Shown piece by piece: positions 12,528-19,776 of a DNA stretch of 64,000 nucleotides; within the stretch, counting starts at the first letter, position 1; each line of letters opens with the position of its first letter. The translations under genes and the position numbers were made by a program. Location: assembly GCA_011525785.1 (NCBI GenBank), contig WYBT01000004.1, positions 124,001 to 188,000 on the forward strand. Reading direction: 5' to 3'. Source of the stretch: Planctomycetaceae bacterium. GTDB lineage: Bacteria > Planctomycetota > UBA1135 > GCA-002686595. Below the pieces are notes generated by a model. It did not search any database, had not been told where the DNA came from, and saw nothing but the letters and a program-made list of their open reading frames with translations.

Positions 12528-13616
12528 ATGGACCAACCCCAAAGCAACGATCCGGCGACGCCGCAGACGCCGACGCTGCTCTCGCTCGATGCCAACGCGC
12601 TGCGCGAGCGCTTCGTCGCGCTCGGCGCCAAGCCGTTCCACGCCAAGATCGCGCGGGAAGCCGTGCTGCAGCGCGGCGCGCTCGAGTACGCACAGATCAC
12701 GAGCCTGCCGGCCGCGCTGCGCGACACGCTCGCGCGCGAGCTGCCGATCCTCTCCAGTCGCGAGACCGACCGGCGTCAGTCGCGCGACGCCACGACCAAG
12801 TTGCTGCTCGCCTTTCCGCGCGGCGCGGGACGCGACGCCACGGTCGAGGTCGTCCACATCCCGCCCAAGGACCGCGAGAGCCGCAAGGGCGCGACGCTGT
12901 GCGTTTCGACGCAAGTGGGCTGCCCGGTGGCCTGTCCGTTCTGCGCTTCGGGCCGCAACGGGCTGGTGCGCAACCTCGAAGCGCACGAGATCCTCGAGCA
13001 GTTCGTGCGCGGCCGCGCGATCGGCGAGCTGGGCCGCAGCGTGGTGATGGGCATCGGCGAGCCGCTCTTGAACTACGCCAACCTCTCGAGCGCGCTGGAC
13101 GTCGTGCACGACGAAATGGGCATCGGCGCGCGCAAGATCACCGTCTCGACGGTCGGTTTCCCCGAGCGCCTGCGCCGCATCGCGCCGACCAAGCCGCGCT
13201 TCCAGCTCGCGATTTCGCTGCACACGCCCTTCCAGGAGCAGCGCGACGTCCTCGTGCCAGCGATGAAGGGCGTGAGCATCGAGGATGTGCTCGAGGCGGG
13301 CGACGACTGGTTCGAGCACACCGGGCGCGAGGTCACGTACGAGTACGTGCTGCTGTCGGGCGAGAACGACAGCGTCGAGCACGCCGAGCGGCTCGCCCTG
13401 CGCGTCGCGGGCCGGCGTTGCTCGGTGAACTTGATCCCTTTCAACCCCGTCGACGAGTCGGGCTACCGCCGGCCGACGCAGCTCTCGGTCGACCGCTTCC
13501 ACGCGATCCTCGCCGAGCGCGGCGTCGTGGCGACCGTGCGCTGGTCGCGCGGCATGGAAGGCGACGCGGCCTGCGGGCAACTGCGCGTGCGCGCGCTGCC
13601 GCAGCGCGCGAGTTGA
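12528..13616 (+). CDS. rlmN: Dual-specificity RNA methyltransferase RlmN-like radical SAM enzyme
   Basis: A 362-residue radical SAM methyltransferase of the RlmN/Cfr family, which methylates C2 of A2503 in 23S rRNA (and A37 in some tRNAs). The iron-sulfur cysteines are C132, C136 and C139 in GCPVACPFCASG. MGIGEPLLNYANL supplies the SAM-binding GEP motif. The methyl-carrying cysteine near the C terminus is C349 in GDAACGQLR, as expected for RlmN. The N-terminal helical domain (about 15-80) is present. Length is normal. It lies 33 bases after the DHH gene and is convergent with lat. Cfr-type resistance enzymes share these motifs, but a chromosomal housekeeping role is more likely. Confidence 0.92.
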   Translation: MDQPQSNDPATPQTPTLLSLDANALRERFVALGAKPFHAKIAREAVLQRGALEYAQITSLPAALRDTLARELPILSSRETDRRQSRDATTKLLLAFPRGAGRDATVEVVHIPPKDRESRKGATLCVSTQVGCPVACPFCASGRNGLVRNLEAHEILEQFVRGRAIGELGRSVVMGIGEPLLNYANLSSALDVVHDEMGIGARKITVSTVGFPERLRRIAPTKPRFQLAISLHTPFQEQRDVLVPAMKGVSIEDVLEAGDDWFEHTGREVTYEYVLLSGENDSVEHAERLALRVAGRRCSVNLIPFNPVDESGYRRPTQLSVDRFHAILAERGVVATVRWSRGMEGDAACGQLRVRALPQRAS

Positions 13617-13653
13617 ACGCGCGCTGCGGGCCCGAAGCGGTCTCGAGCGGCCG

Positions 13654-14973
13654 TCAGCGCACGCGCGAGTGCAAGGAAGCCTCGATCATGCCCAGCGCCT
13701 GATCGATCTCCGCGGCCGAGACGTTGAGCGGCATGCGGAAGCGGATCGCGCGCGAGCCCGACTTGAGCGCGAGCAGGCGCTGGTCGCGCAAGCGGCCGAG
13801 CAGTGCATCGCGCGTCGCCGGATCGGAGAGCGTGAAGGCGCACAGCGAGCCCACGCCGCGCACGTTGCTGAACGGCGCGCCCGAGCGCGCGAGTTGTCGC
13901 AGGCCGGCGACGAACTGTCGCCCGCGCGCGGCGATGTTCTCGTGCATGCGCTCGGCCAGGATGATGTCGATGATCTGCCGCGAACGCACCATGTCCGTCA
14001 GGTTGCCGCCCCAGGTCGAGTTGATGCGACTGGGACGGTGGAAGCAGTTCTGCGCCACATCGTCGACGCGCTTGCTCGAGTAGATGCCCGCCTGCTGGGA
14101 CTTCTTCGCGAACACGACGATGTCCGGCGCGACGCCGATCTGTTGCCACAGCCAGGGCGTGCCCGAGCCGAAGAAGCCCGTCTGCACTTCGTCGAAGATC
14201 AGCAGCGCTTCCTGCTCGTCCGCATAACGCCGCAGCTTGGCGAGGAACTCCGAGCGGAAGTGGTGATCGCCGCCCTCCGACTGCATCGGCTCGATGATGA
14301 TCGCGGCGACCTTGCCCTTGTGCTCGCGGAAGGCCGCTTCGATCTCCGCGCAGGAGCGCGCTTCGCTGGCGGCGATGTCGTTCGCGATGCCGCCGTCGAG
14401 ATCGAACTCGATCCCGGGGTTGTGCACGCGCGGCCAGCGGAACTTGGGGAACAGACCGGTCTTGGTCGGATCGGTGTTGGTTAGCGAGAGCGTGTAGCCC
14501 GAGCGGCCGTGGAAGGCGTCCTTGAAGTGCAGGATCACCAGATCGTCGCAGCTCTCGGCGAGGTCGGTGCGGCCGAGCTTTTGCGCCTTCCAGTCGAATG
14601 CGACCTTGAGCGCGTTCTCGATCGCCAGCGCGCCGCCCGAGATCCAGAAGTGGTACGGGAAGCCGGCCGGCGTCACGCGCGTCGCGAAGGCCTCGACGAA
14701 GCGCGCCATCGAGACCGTGTACAGGTCGGAGTTGGCCGGGTTGTTGCGCGCTGCTGCGAGCAGTTCGGCGCTGAACTCGCTCTCGTTCATGCGCGGGTGC
14801 GAGTAGCCGATCGGCCAGGACGCGAAGCAGGTGAAGAAGTCGAGCAGGTCGACGCCTGTGCGCGCATCGTGCAGCCAGGAACCGTGGCTCTTCTCGAGGT
14901 CGAACACGAACGGGTAGCCGTCCGCCAGCTGGTGACGCTTGAGGGTCTCGTGGACGTTCTGCGGATGGATCAT
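13654..14973 (-). CDS. lat: L-lysine 6-transaminase
   Basis: A 439-residue PLP-dependent class III aminotransferase closely resembling lysine epsilon-aminotransferase, which converts lysine and 2-oxoglutarate to 2-aminoadipate 6-semialdehyde and glutamate. Typical segments are DLLDFFTCFASWPIGYSHP near the N terminus, HFKDAFHGRSGYTLSLTNT, LIFDEVQTGFF (PLP-binding Asp) and VVFAKKSQQAG, which contains the Schiff-base lysine. The length matches the family. ATG 14973 is used; the upstream codons look non-coding. The gene lies 110 bases downstream of a same-strand aldehyde-dehydrogenase homologue. A dehydrogenase is the next step of the lysine-to-aminoadipate route, but that neighbour lacks its catalytic cysteine. 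Confidence 0.9.
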   Translation of the reverse strand: MIHPQNVHETLKRHQLADGYPFVFDLEKSHGSWLHDARTGVDLLDFFTCFASWPIGYSHPRMNESEFSAELLAAARNNPANSDLYTVSMARFVEAFATRVTPAGFPYHFWISGGALAIENALKVAFDWKAQKLGRTDLAESCDDLVILHFKDAFHGRSGYTLSLTNTDPTKTGLFPKFRWPRVHNPGIEFDLDGGIANDIAASEARSCAEIEAAFREHKGKVAAIIIEPMQSEGGDHHFRSEFLAKLRRYADEQEALLIFDEVQTGFFGSGTPWLWQQIGVAPDIVVFAKKSQQAGIYSSKRVDDVAQNCFHRPSRINSTWGGNLTDMVRSRQIIDIILAERMHENIAARGRQFVAGLRQLARSGAPFSNVRGVGSLCAFTLSDPATRDALLGRLRDQRLLALKSGSRAIRFRMPLNVSAAEIDQALGMIEASLHSRVR

Positions 14974-15083
14974 GGACGGGCGCCAGGGGCTGGGCCTGCG
15001 CGCGGCGGCGCGGGCGAGTCGGGTCGCGCGCACCCACGGGGGAGCGGCGCGGTAGGAACGTTGCGAGCGCCGATCGACGGCGT

Positions 15084-16283
15084 TCAGCGCCACCGGGGAC
15101 CGAGGTCGACCCGTGTGCGCAGCTCGCGGCCTTCTTCGTCGGACGCGACCCGCACCAGGCTCAAGACCGGGGCCGGGCGGGACGCGCGAGCGAGTGCGCC
15201 GGCGGGATCGACGTTGACGAACACGATCCCCCCGACGCCTTCCGCTCGGCCGCGCTCGCGCGCGGTCGGCGGCGCTCCGAAGATCGGAGTCGCGCCTTCG
15301 TCCACCCCCAGCGACCACAGCGAGAGCACGTGGCGGTCCAGGTCGTCGTCCAGCGCCCGACACGGAGCTTGCGCCTGCGCGTCGGCCGCCAGTCGGCTGC
15401 GGAGCTCTTCGCACAGGCGCGAGTAGATCCGCTGATGGCACAGCACCCGAGCCACTTGACCCGGGTGCTGCCCCGAGAGTGTAGCCGCGCGGGAGAAGGC
15501 CTGCTCCGCGATGCGCTCGGCGGCCTCGCTCGGGTTGTCGCGTTCACAAACGATCAAGCTGCGGTTGGCGCACAGCCACAGTTCCCAGTTCGGCGCCGCG
15601 CACGGGGCCAGGCGCTCGAGCAAGGCCTCGAGCTCTTCCCCAGTCCCCTTCCAGCGCACTCCGGCGAGCCCGGGTGTCGCGAGCAGCGCCTCGCGCGCCT
15701 CGCGTGTCTCGCCGTGCAGCACGTTGAGCACGCCGTCGCCAAGTGTGCTGCTTTCAAGCGCCGCCGCGAGCGCGTGCGCCGCTTGCGGCGCGCGGCTGTC
15801 GGCAACCAGCACGCCGCATTCGCCGGCGAGTAGTCGCGGCGCAAGTCGCGCGAGCAACCCCGCGGGCCCGTCGCTCCAGTGCGCGCCGAAGGCGAACACG
15901 CCGACGCTCGAGGGCCCCTCGCGGTGCATCTCGAGCGCCTCGAACAGGCGCAACTCGTGTTCAGCCAGGTGCGTGGCGTACTCAGCTGAGGAGAGCCCCA
16001 GTTCGCGGCCCAGCTCGTGCGCGTCGAGCGAGCGCGCGAGCGCCTGCGCCGTTTGCTCGAGCCTGCGCCAGCGCGCCTCGCGCGTCGCGCCGGCCCAGCG
16101 TTGTGTCGCACTTGCGGCCGCTTCGATCGCCGCGCGCACGTCGCTCGTACTCGACTCTGGCCAGCGGTGGTCCAGCGGCTCCTCGTGCGGGGCGGCGCGC
16201 GCCTCCAAACGCTCGAAGCAGCGCTCGCCCTCGGCGGCGCGCCAACGACCGCCGATCCAGTTGTGGTGCTCGCACAGGGCCAC
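15084..16283 (-). CDS. Aldehyde dehydrogenase homologue lacking the catalytic cysteine and C-terminal part
   Basis: A 399-residue protein that aligns with the NAD-dependent aldehyde dehydrogenase fold but is about 90 residues shorter than usual. The beginning (HNWIGGRWRAAEGERCFER) and the NWELW...SLIV strand, which holds the general-base Glu region, are clear. In the active-site loop the canonical GQxC reads GQHP (in LSGQHPGQVARVL), with Pro at the nucleophile position and no length change. The chain ends after APVLSLVRVASDEEGREL, so the final segment of the catalytic/oligomerisation domain is missing. The start is GTG 16283. A pseudoenzyme or regulatory partner for lat is possible, as is a decaying gene; the frame is nevertheless open and undamaged. 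Confidence 0.75.
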   Translation of the reverse strand: MALCEHHNWIGGRWRAAEGERCFERLEARAAPHEEPLDHRWPESSTSDVRAAIEAAASATQRWAGATREARWRRLEQTAQALARSLDAHELGRELGLSSAEYATHLAEHELRLFEALEMHREGPSSVGVFAFGAHWSDGPAGLLARLAPRLLAGECGVLVADSRAPQAAHALAAALESSTLGDGVLNVLHGETREAREALLATPGLAGVRWKGTGEELEALLERLAPCAAPNWELWLCANRSLIVCERDNPSEAAERIAEQAFSRAATLSGQHPGQVARVLCHQRIYSRLCEELRSRLAADAQAQAPCRALDDDLDRHVLSLWSLGVDEGATPIFGAPPTARERGRAEGVGGIVFVNVDPAGALARASRPAPVLSLVRVASDEEGRELRTRVDLGPRWR

Positions 16284-16345
16284 GGCGCAGAGTGTGGAGC
16301 GCGAGGTTGCCCGGCGCCAGCGCAGCGCGCACGATGGGCCTTGCG

Positions 16346-16894
16346 ATGGACCCTTTCGATCCGCAAGCCCCGCGCGGGCGCCTGCGACACCCGCGTGAGG
16401 CGCGCATGGTCTCCAAACGCGACTTTGCGCGGGCCTACGAGCAGGGCGTGCGCGTGCGCGGCGCGGTGCTCTCGCTGGTGATGGTCGCCAACGGGCTCGA
16501 GCGCTCGCGACTGGGCCTGTCGATCGGCAAGTCGATCTGGAAGAGCGCCGTGAAGCGCAACCGCGTGCGGCGCGTGTTCCGCGAGTCGTTCAGGCTCTCG
16601 CAGCACGAGCTGCCGGCGGGCTTCGACCTGGTGGCGATCGCCGCGCAGCCCAAGCTCGAGCCGCAGCTCGAGGACACCTGCCGCGAGTGGATCGCCCTGG
16701 CGCGCAAAGGCGCCGCGCGCTGGAACCAAAGCACGCCCGAGGAGCGCGCGGCTCAGCGTGCACGAGCGAAGGAGCAGCGCGACGCCAAACGCGCGGCCGC
16801 GCCTGCGAAGTCGAAGTCCAACGCAAGGTCGAACTCGACGGGCAGGACGAAACGCGCCGGGGGGCCGCCTGCGCCGGACGGGACGGGAACGTGA
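16346..16894 (+). CDS. rnpA: Ribonuclease P protein component
   Basis: The protein subunit of RNase P, which helps the catalytic RNA process the 5' ends of tRNA. The RNR signature is [18 protein letters not shown], preceded by the [12 protein letters not shown] segment that normally follows the first strand and by LGLSIGK. ATG 16346 gives 182 residues; a second ATG at 16406 would remove the conserved [11 protein letters not shown] lead-in, so the longer form is preferred. The C-terminal 45 residues are a lysine/arginine/serine-rich tail absent from most RnpA. The stop overlaps the GTG of yidD by 4 bases (GTGA). The usual upstream neighbour rpmH is missing: only about 60 bases separate this start from the divergent gene. 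Confidence 0.92.
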   Translation: MDPFDPQAPRGRLRHPREARMVSKRDFARAYEQGVRVRGAVLSLVMVANGLERSRLGLSIGKSIWKSAVKRNRVRRVFRESFRLSQHELPAGFDLVAIAAQPKLEPQLEDTCREWIALARKGAARWNQSTPEERAAQRARAKEQRDAKRAAAPAKSKSNARSNSTGRTKRAGGPPAPDGTGT

Positions 16895-17133
16895 GTCGGC
16901 TCGGACACTGGTGCGCGGCGCCGGTGCGCTGGTACCGGCGCTTCCTCTCGCCACTCAAGCCGCCGATGTGCCGCTTCGCGCCGACCTGCAGCCAGTACAC
17001 GATCGAGGCGTTGGAACTGCACGGCGTGTTCAGGGGCGCGTGGCTGGCGCTGCGGCGCATCGCGCGCTGCCATCCGTTCTGCGAGGGCGGCCACGACCCG
17101 GTTCCGCCGCGCGGCGAGCGCCGCCGCGTTTGA
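16891..17133 (+). CDS. yidD: Membrane protein insertion efficiency factor YidD
   Basis: An 80-residue protein with the full YidD signature: [20 protein letters not shown] followed by YTIEAL and the three-cysteine end [13 protein letters not shown]. YidD assists membrane protein insertion together with YidC. The start is the GTG at 16891, overlapping the rnpA stop, so translation is likely coupled. The order rnpA-yidD is conserved widely in bacteria, but yidC does not follow here; the next gene is a TolB-like lipoprotein. Confidence 0.95.
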   Translation: MSRLGHWCAAPVRWYRRFLSPLKPPMCRFAPTCSQYTIEALELHGVFRGAWLALRRIARCHPFCEGGHDPVPPRGERRRV

Positions 17134-17169
17134 ACGGCGCGCGCGAGTCTGCTCTTCTTGCCGTTTCCC

Positions 17170-18273
17170 ATGCGACGCACCCCCACACGCGCGTACCTGC
17201 CGTTCCTGTTCACGCTCGGCGCCTGCGCGGCCTCGACGCCCGCGCCCCAGCCGCCGCTGGCCGGTCTCCAGCAGGTCGATGAGTTGATCCAGCCCGGCGA
17301 GAAGCACTTCGCGCACCTGTGGCGCATCGCCTCTGGCGGCGAGAACGCCGAGGCGTACTGGAGCTTCGCGGGCGATCGCCTGGTGTTCCAGCGCAAGCAC
17401 GGCGGCGCCAAGTGCGACCGCATCTTCGTCACCGACGGCGCCGGCGGCATGCGCCAGATCTCGAGCGGCAAGGGCACGACCACCTGCAGCTACTTCCTGC
17501 CGGGCGACGCGCGCGTGATCTTCGCCTCGACGCAGGCGCACCACAACGACTGCCCGCCGCCGCCGGACCGCGCGGACGGCTACGTGTGGGCGCTGTACCC
17601 CGAGTTCGACCTGTGGATCCACGATCTCGAGAGCGGCGCCGAGACGCGCATCACCGACGCGTGGGGCTATGACGCCGAGGCCACGCTCTCGCCCGACGGC
17701 CAGCGCATCGTGTTCACCTCGGATCGCACCGGCGATCTGGAGCTGTTCACCTGCGCGCTCGACGGCAGCGACGTGCGCCAGGTGACGAACGAACTGGGCT
17801 ACGACGGCGGCGCGTTCTTCAGCCACAGCGGCAAGCAGCTCGTGTTCCGCTCGACGAGCTTCGTCGAGCCCGGTCCCGACGGCAGCATGATCGGCACGCG
17901 CGAGCAGTACGTCGAACTGCTGCGCAAGCACAAGATCCGCCCGCACAAGCTCGACATCTACACCTGCGACGTCGACGGTTCGAACCGCCGGCGCGTGACC
18001 GAGCTCGACGGCGCGTCGTGGGCGCCGTACTTCTTCCCCGGCGACCAGCGCATCATCTTCTGCACCAACCACCACGACACGCGCACGCCCAAGGTCGAGT
18101 TCGACTTGTTCGCGATCGACGCCGACGGCCGCAACCTCGAGCGCATCACGACCTACGCGGGCTTCGACAGCTTCCCGATGTTCAGCCGCGACGGGCGCTG
18201 GCTGGTGTTCGCTTCCAACCGCGGCGGCAGCGAGCCGGGCGAGACCAACCTGTACCTCGCGCAGTGGCGTTGA
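17170..18273 (+). CDS. TolB-like beta-propeller lipoprotein (PD40 repeats)
   Basis: A 367-residue exported protein. A short signal peptide ends in the lipobox L16-G17-A18-C19, so it should be lipid-anchored. Residues from about 60 on are PD40/WD40-like propeller blades, each with a pattern such as ATLSPDGQRIVFTSDRTGD or FSRDGRWLVFASNRGGS. This is the fold of TolB and of DPP-IV/prolyl-oligopeptidase propellers, but no peptidase domain follows, so it is probably a binding protein or a Tol-Pal-like factor. ATG 17170 is chosen because it precedes the signal peptide directly; a TTG at 17158 is also open. It starts 36 bases after yidD and ends 22 bases before the permease gene, so the three may be co-transcribed. 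Confidence 0.85.
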   Translation: MRRTPTRAYLPFLFTLGACAASTPAPQPPLAGLQQVDELIQPGEKHFAHLWRIASGGENAEAYWSFAGDRLVFQRKHGGAKCDRIFVTDGAGGMRQISSGKGTTTCSYFLPGDARVIFASTQAHHNDCPPPPDRADGYVWALYPEFDLWIHDLESGAETRITDAWGYDAEATLSPDGQRIVFTSDRTGDLELFTCALDGSDVRQVTNELGYDGGAFFSHSGKQLVFRSTSFVEPGPDGSMIGTREQYVELLRKHKIRPHKLDIYTCDVDGSNRRRVTELDGASWAPYFFPGDQRIIFCTNHHDTRTPKVEFDLFAIDADGRNLERITTYAGFDSFPMFSRDGRWLVFASNRGGSEPGETNLYLAQWR

Positions 18274-18295
18274 GCGCGCCGGACGCGCCACGGCC

Positions 18296-19528
18296 ATGAA
18301 CTGGACCGGCGTCGCGATCTTCGCCCTCACGTATGCGTTGATCGCGGGCCGGCGGCTCAACTGGCTGCCGCTCGATCGGCCTGCCGGCGCTTTGCTCGGC
18401 GCCGTCGCGATGGTGGCCGCGGGCGTGCTCACGCCGCACGAGGCCGTCGCAGCGATTCACGCCGAGACCTTGCTGCTCTTGTTCGGACTGATGGGCGTAG
18501 GCGCGTTCCTCGCGGCCGATGGACTGCTCGATCGCTCCGCCGAGTGGCTCGCCGCGCGCTGTCGAACGCCGCGGCGCCTGCTCGGCGCGCTGGTGTGGTC
18601 CGCCGGCGTGCTCTCCGCTCTGATCACGAACGATGCCGTGTGCGTGCTCGGCGCGCCGCTGGTCGTGGCCTGGGTGCGGCGCCTGGGCCTGCCCGCGTTG
18701 CCGTTCCTGATCGCGCTCTGCACCGCGGCGAACACGGGGTCCGTCGCGACCCTGGTGGGCAACCCGCAGAACATGCTGTGCGCGCAGCTCGGCGGTCTGT
18801 CGTACCGCACGTATCTGCTCCACCTCGCCCCGGTGGCCCTCGCCGGGCTCGCGCTCAACCACGCGCTCGTGGCCGCTTCGTTCCGCAACGCGTTGCGTGG
18901 AGAGCTCGCGCTCGCGCCCGCCGCAGCGTCGCCCAAACTGCTCGATCGGCGCGCGGCGCTGACGCTCGTGGTGCTGGCCGCGACCGTGGTCTCGTACCTG
19001 TGCGGCACGGACCTCGCCTGGACGGCGGCCGCCGGCTTCACCGCGTTGCTCGTCGCGCACCGCGCGGACTCCAGCCGCATGTGGGAGCGCATCGACTGGA
19101 GCGTGCTCTTGTTCTTCGCCGGACTGTTCGTGGCCGTCGCAGGGCTTCAACGCAGCGGCGCCGTCGAGGCGTTCTTCGAGCGCTACCCACTGCTGGCGCA
19201 GGACGCCGGAGCGGCGAGCTGGTGGCGCGCGAGCGCGCTGTTCCTGATCGGCTCCAACGTCGTGAGCAACGTGCCCTTCATCCTCGTCGTGCGCGAGCAG
19301 CTCGCCGGCTTCGACAATCCAACGCTGGCCTGGGAGCTCTTGGCGATGAGCTCGACCTTCGCCGGCAACCTGACGCTGCTGGGGAGCGTGGCGAACATCA
19401 TCGTCGCCGAACGCGGGCGCGAAGTCGGCGGCATGGGCTTCGTCGAGTACGCCAGAGTCGGCGCGCCGCTGGCGCTGGCCACTACGGCGCTCGGAACGGC
19501 GTGGCTGCTCGCGCTGCACGGCGTGTGA
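18296..19528 (+). CDS. ArsB/NhaD/SLC13-type anion permease
   Basis: A 410-residue polytopic membrane protein of the ion-transporter superfamily that includes ArsB, NhaD and citrate/divalent anion symporters. There are about 11 hydrophobic segments. Two family hallmarks are visible: TAANTGSVATLVGNPQNML near residues 143-161, and the second inverted-repeat signature STFAGNLTLLGSVANIIVAE near 353-372. The transported ion cannot be fixed. It follows the TolB-like gene by 22 bases. Its last 186 bases are present a second time, 98% identical, at 24681-24866, showing that the region downstream has been interrupted by an insertion. Confidence 0.88.
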   Translation: MNWTGVAIFALTYALIAGRRLNWLPLDRPAGALLGAVAMVAAGVLTPHEAVAAIHAETLLLLFGLMGVGAFLAADGLLDRSAEWLAARCRTPRRLLGALVWSAGVLSALITNDAVCVLGAPLVVAWVRRLGLPALPFLIALCTAANTGSVATLVGNPQNMLCAQLGGLSYRTYLLHLAPVALAGLALNHALVAASFRNALRGELALAPAAASPKLLDRRAALTLVVLAATVVSYLCGTDLAWTAAAGFTALLVAHRADSSRMWERIDWSVLLFFAGLFVAVAGLQRSGAVEAFFERYPLLAQDAGAASWWRASALFLIGSNVVSNVPFILVVREQLAGFDNPTLAWELLAMSSTFAGNLTLLGSVANIIVAERGREVGGMGFVEYARVGAPLALATTALGTAWLLALHGV

Positions 19529-19561
19529 GCGCGAGGCTCACGCGCGCGATTCGCTCGAGCG
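19343..19561. repeat. Left copy of a duplicated junction (permease 3' end), direct repeat with 24681-24899
   Basis: Bases 19343-19528 match 24681-24866 with 4 mismatches in 186 bases and no gaps, at a constant offset of 5338. The match begins abruptly at GCGATGAGCTCGACC. It continues past the permease stop into the tail of a transglutaminase-like gene, where identity drops. In this copy the permease gene is intact and the transglutaminase tail is a remnant. Confidence 0.9.
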
Positions 19562-19690
19562 GAGCTGCCCGAGCAACTCGTCGAGCTCGGGTGCGAGCGG
19601 CTCTTCGATGCGCGCCGCGGCGCTGCGCGCACGAAGGGCTTCGACGAGTCGCTGCTCCAAGGGCAGCGCGCGTTCGCGCCGAACTCGCCT
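19538..19690 (-). pseudogene. Decayed copy of the transglutaminase-like gene 3' end
   Basis: Read on the minus strand this stretch encodes LPLEQRLVEALRA, then RSAAARIEEPLAP, then ELLGQL...SRA and a stop. These are the same blocks, in the same order, as the C terminus of the intact protein encoded at 24876-27068 (LAFEERLIAALRA, RSAAARIEQPLAP, ELLGQLSSGEPRA). Two segments of about 15 and 20-odd codons are missing between the blocks, both in frame. The stop is at the position equivalent to the intact gene's stop (19538 versus 24876). No start or upstream domain is present, so it is a fragment left beside the inserted block. Confidence 0.8.
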
Positions 19691-19776
19691 ACGTGAGCGC
19701 GCTCGAGATGGCGAAGTTCGGCGTGCCCGCCCGCGACGCCTATCGCGACGAGAGCTCGAAGAGCTCCTTACCCAGC

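Noticed and set aside
11421-13580. The glycosyltransferase frame stays open on the minus strand far upstream of its ATG, opposite the DHH and rlmN genes.
   Set aside because: The translated stretch has no family features, while the plus-strand DHH and RlmN proteins have full catalytic motifs. Long antisense open frames are expected at this GC content.
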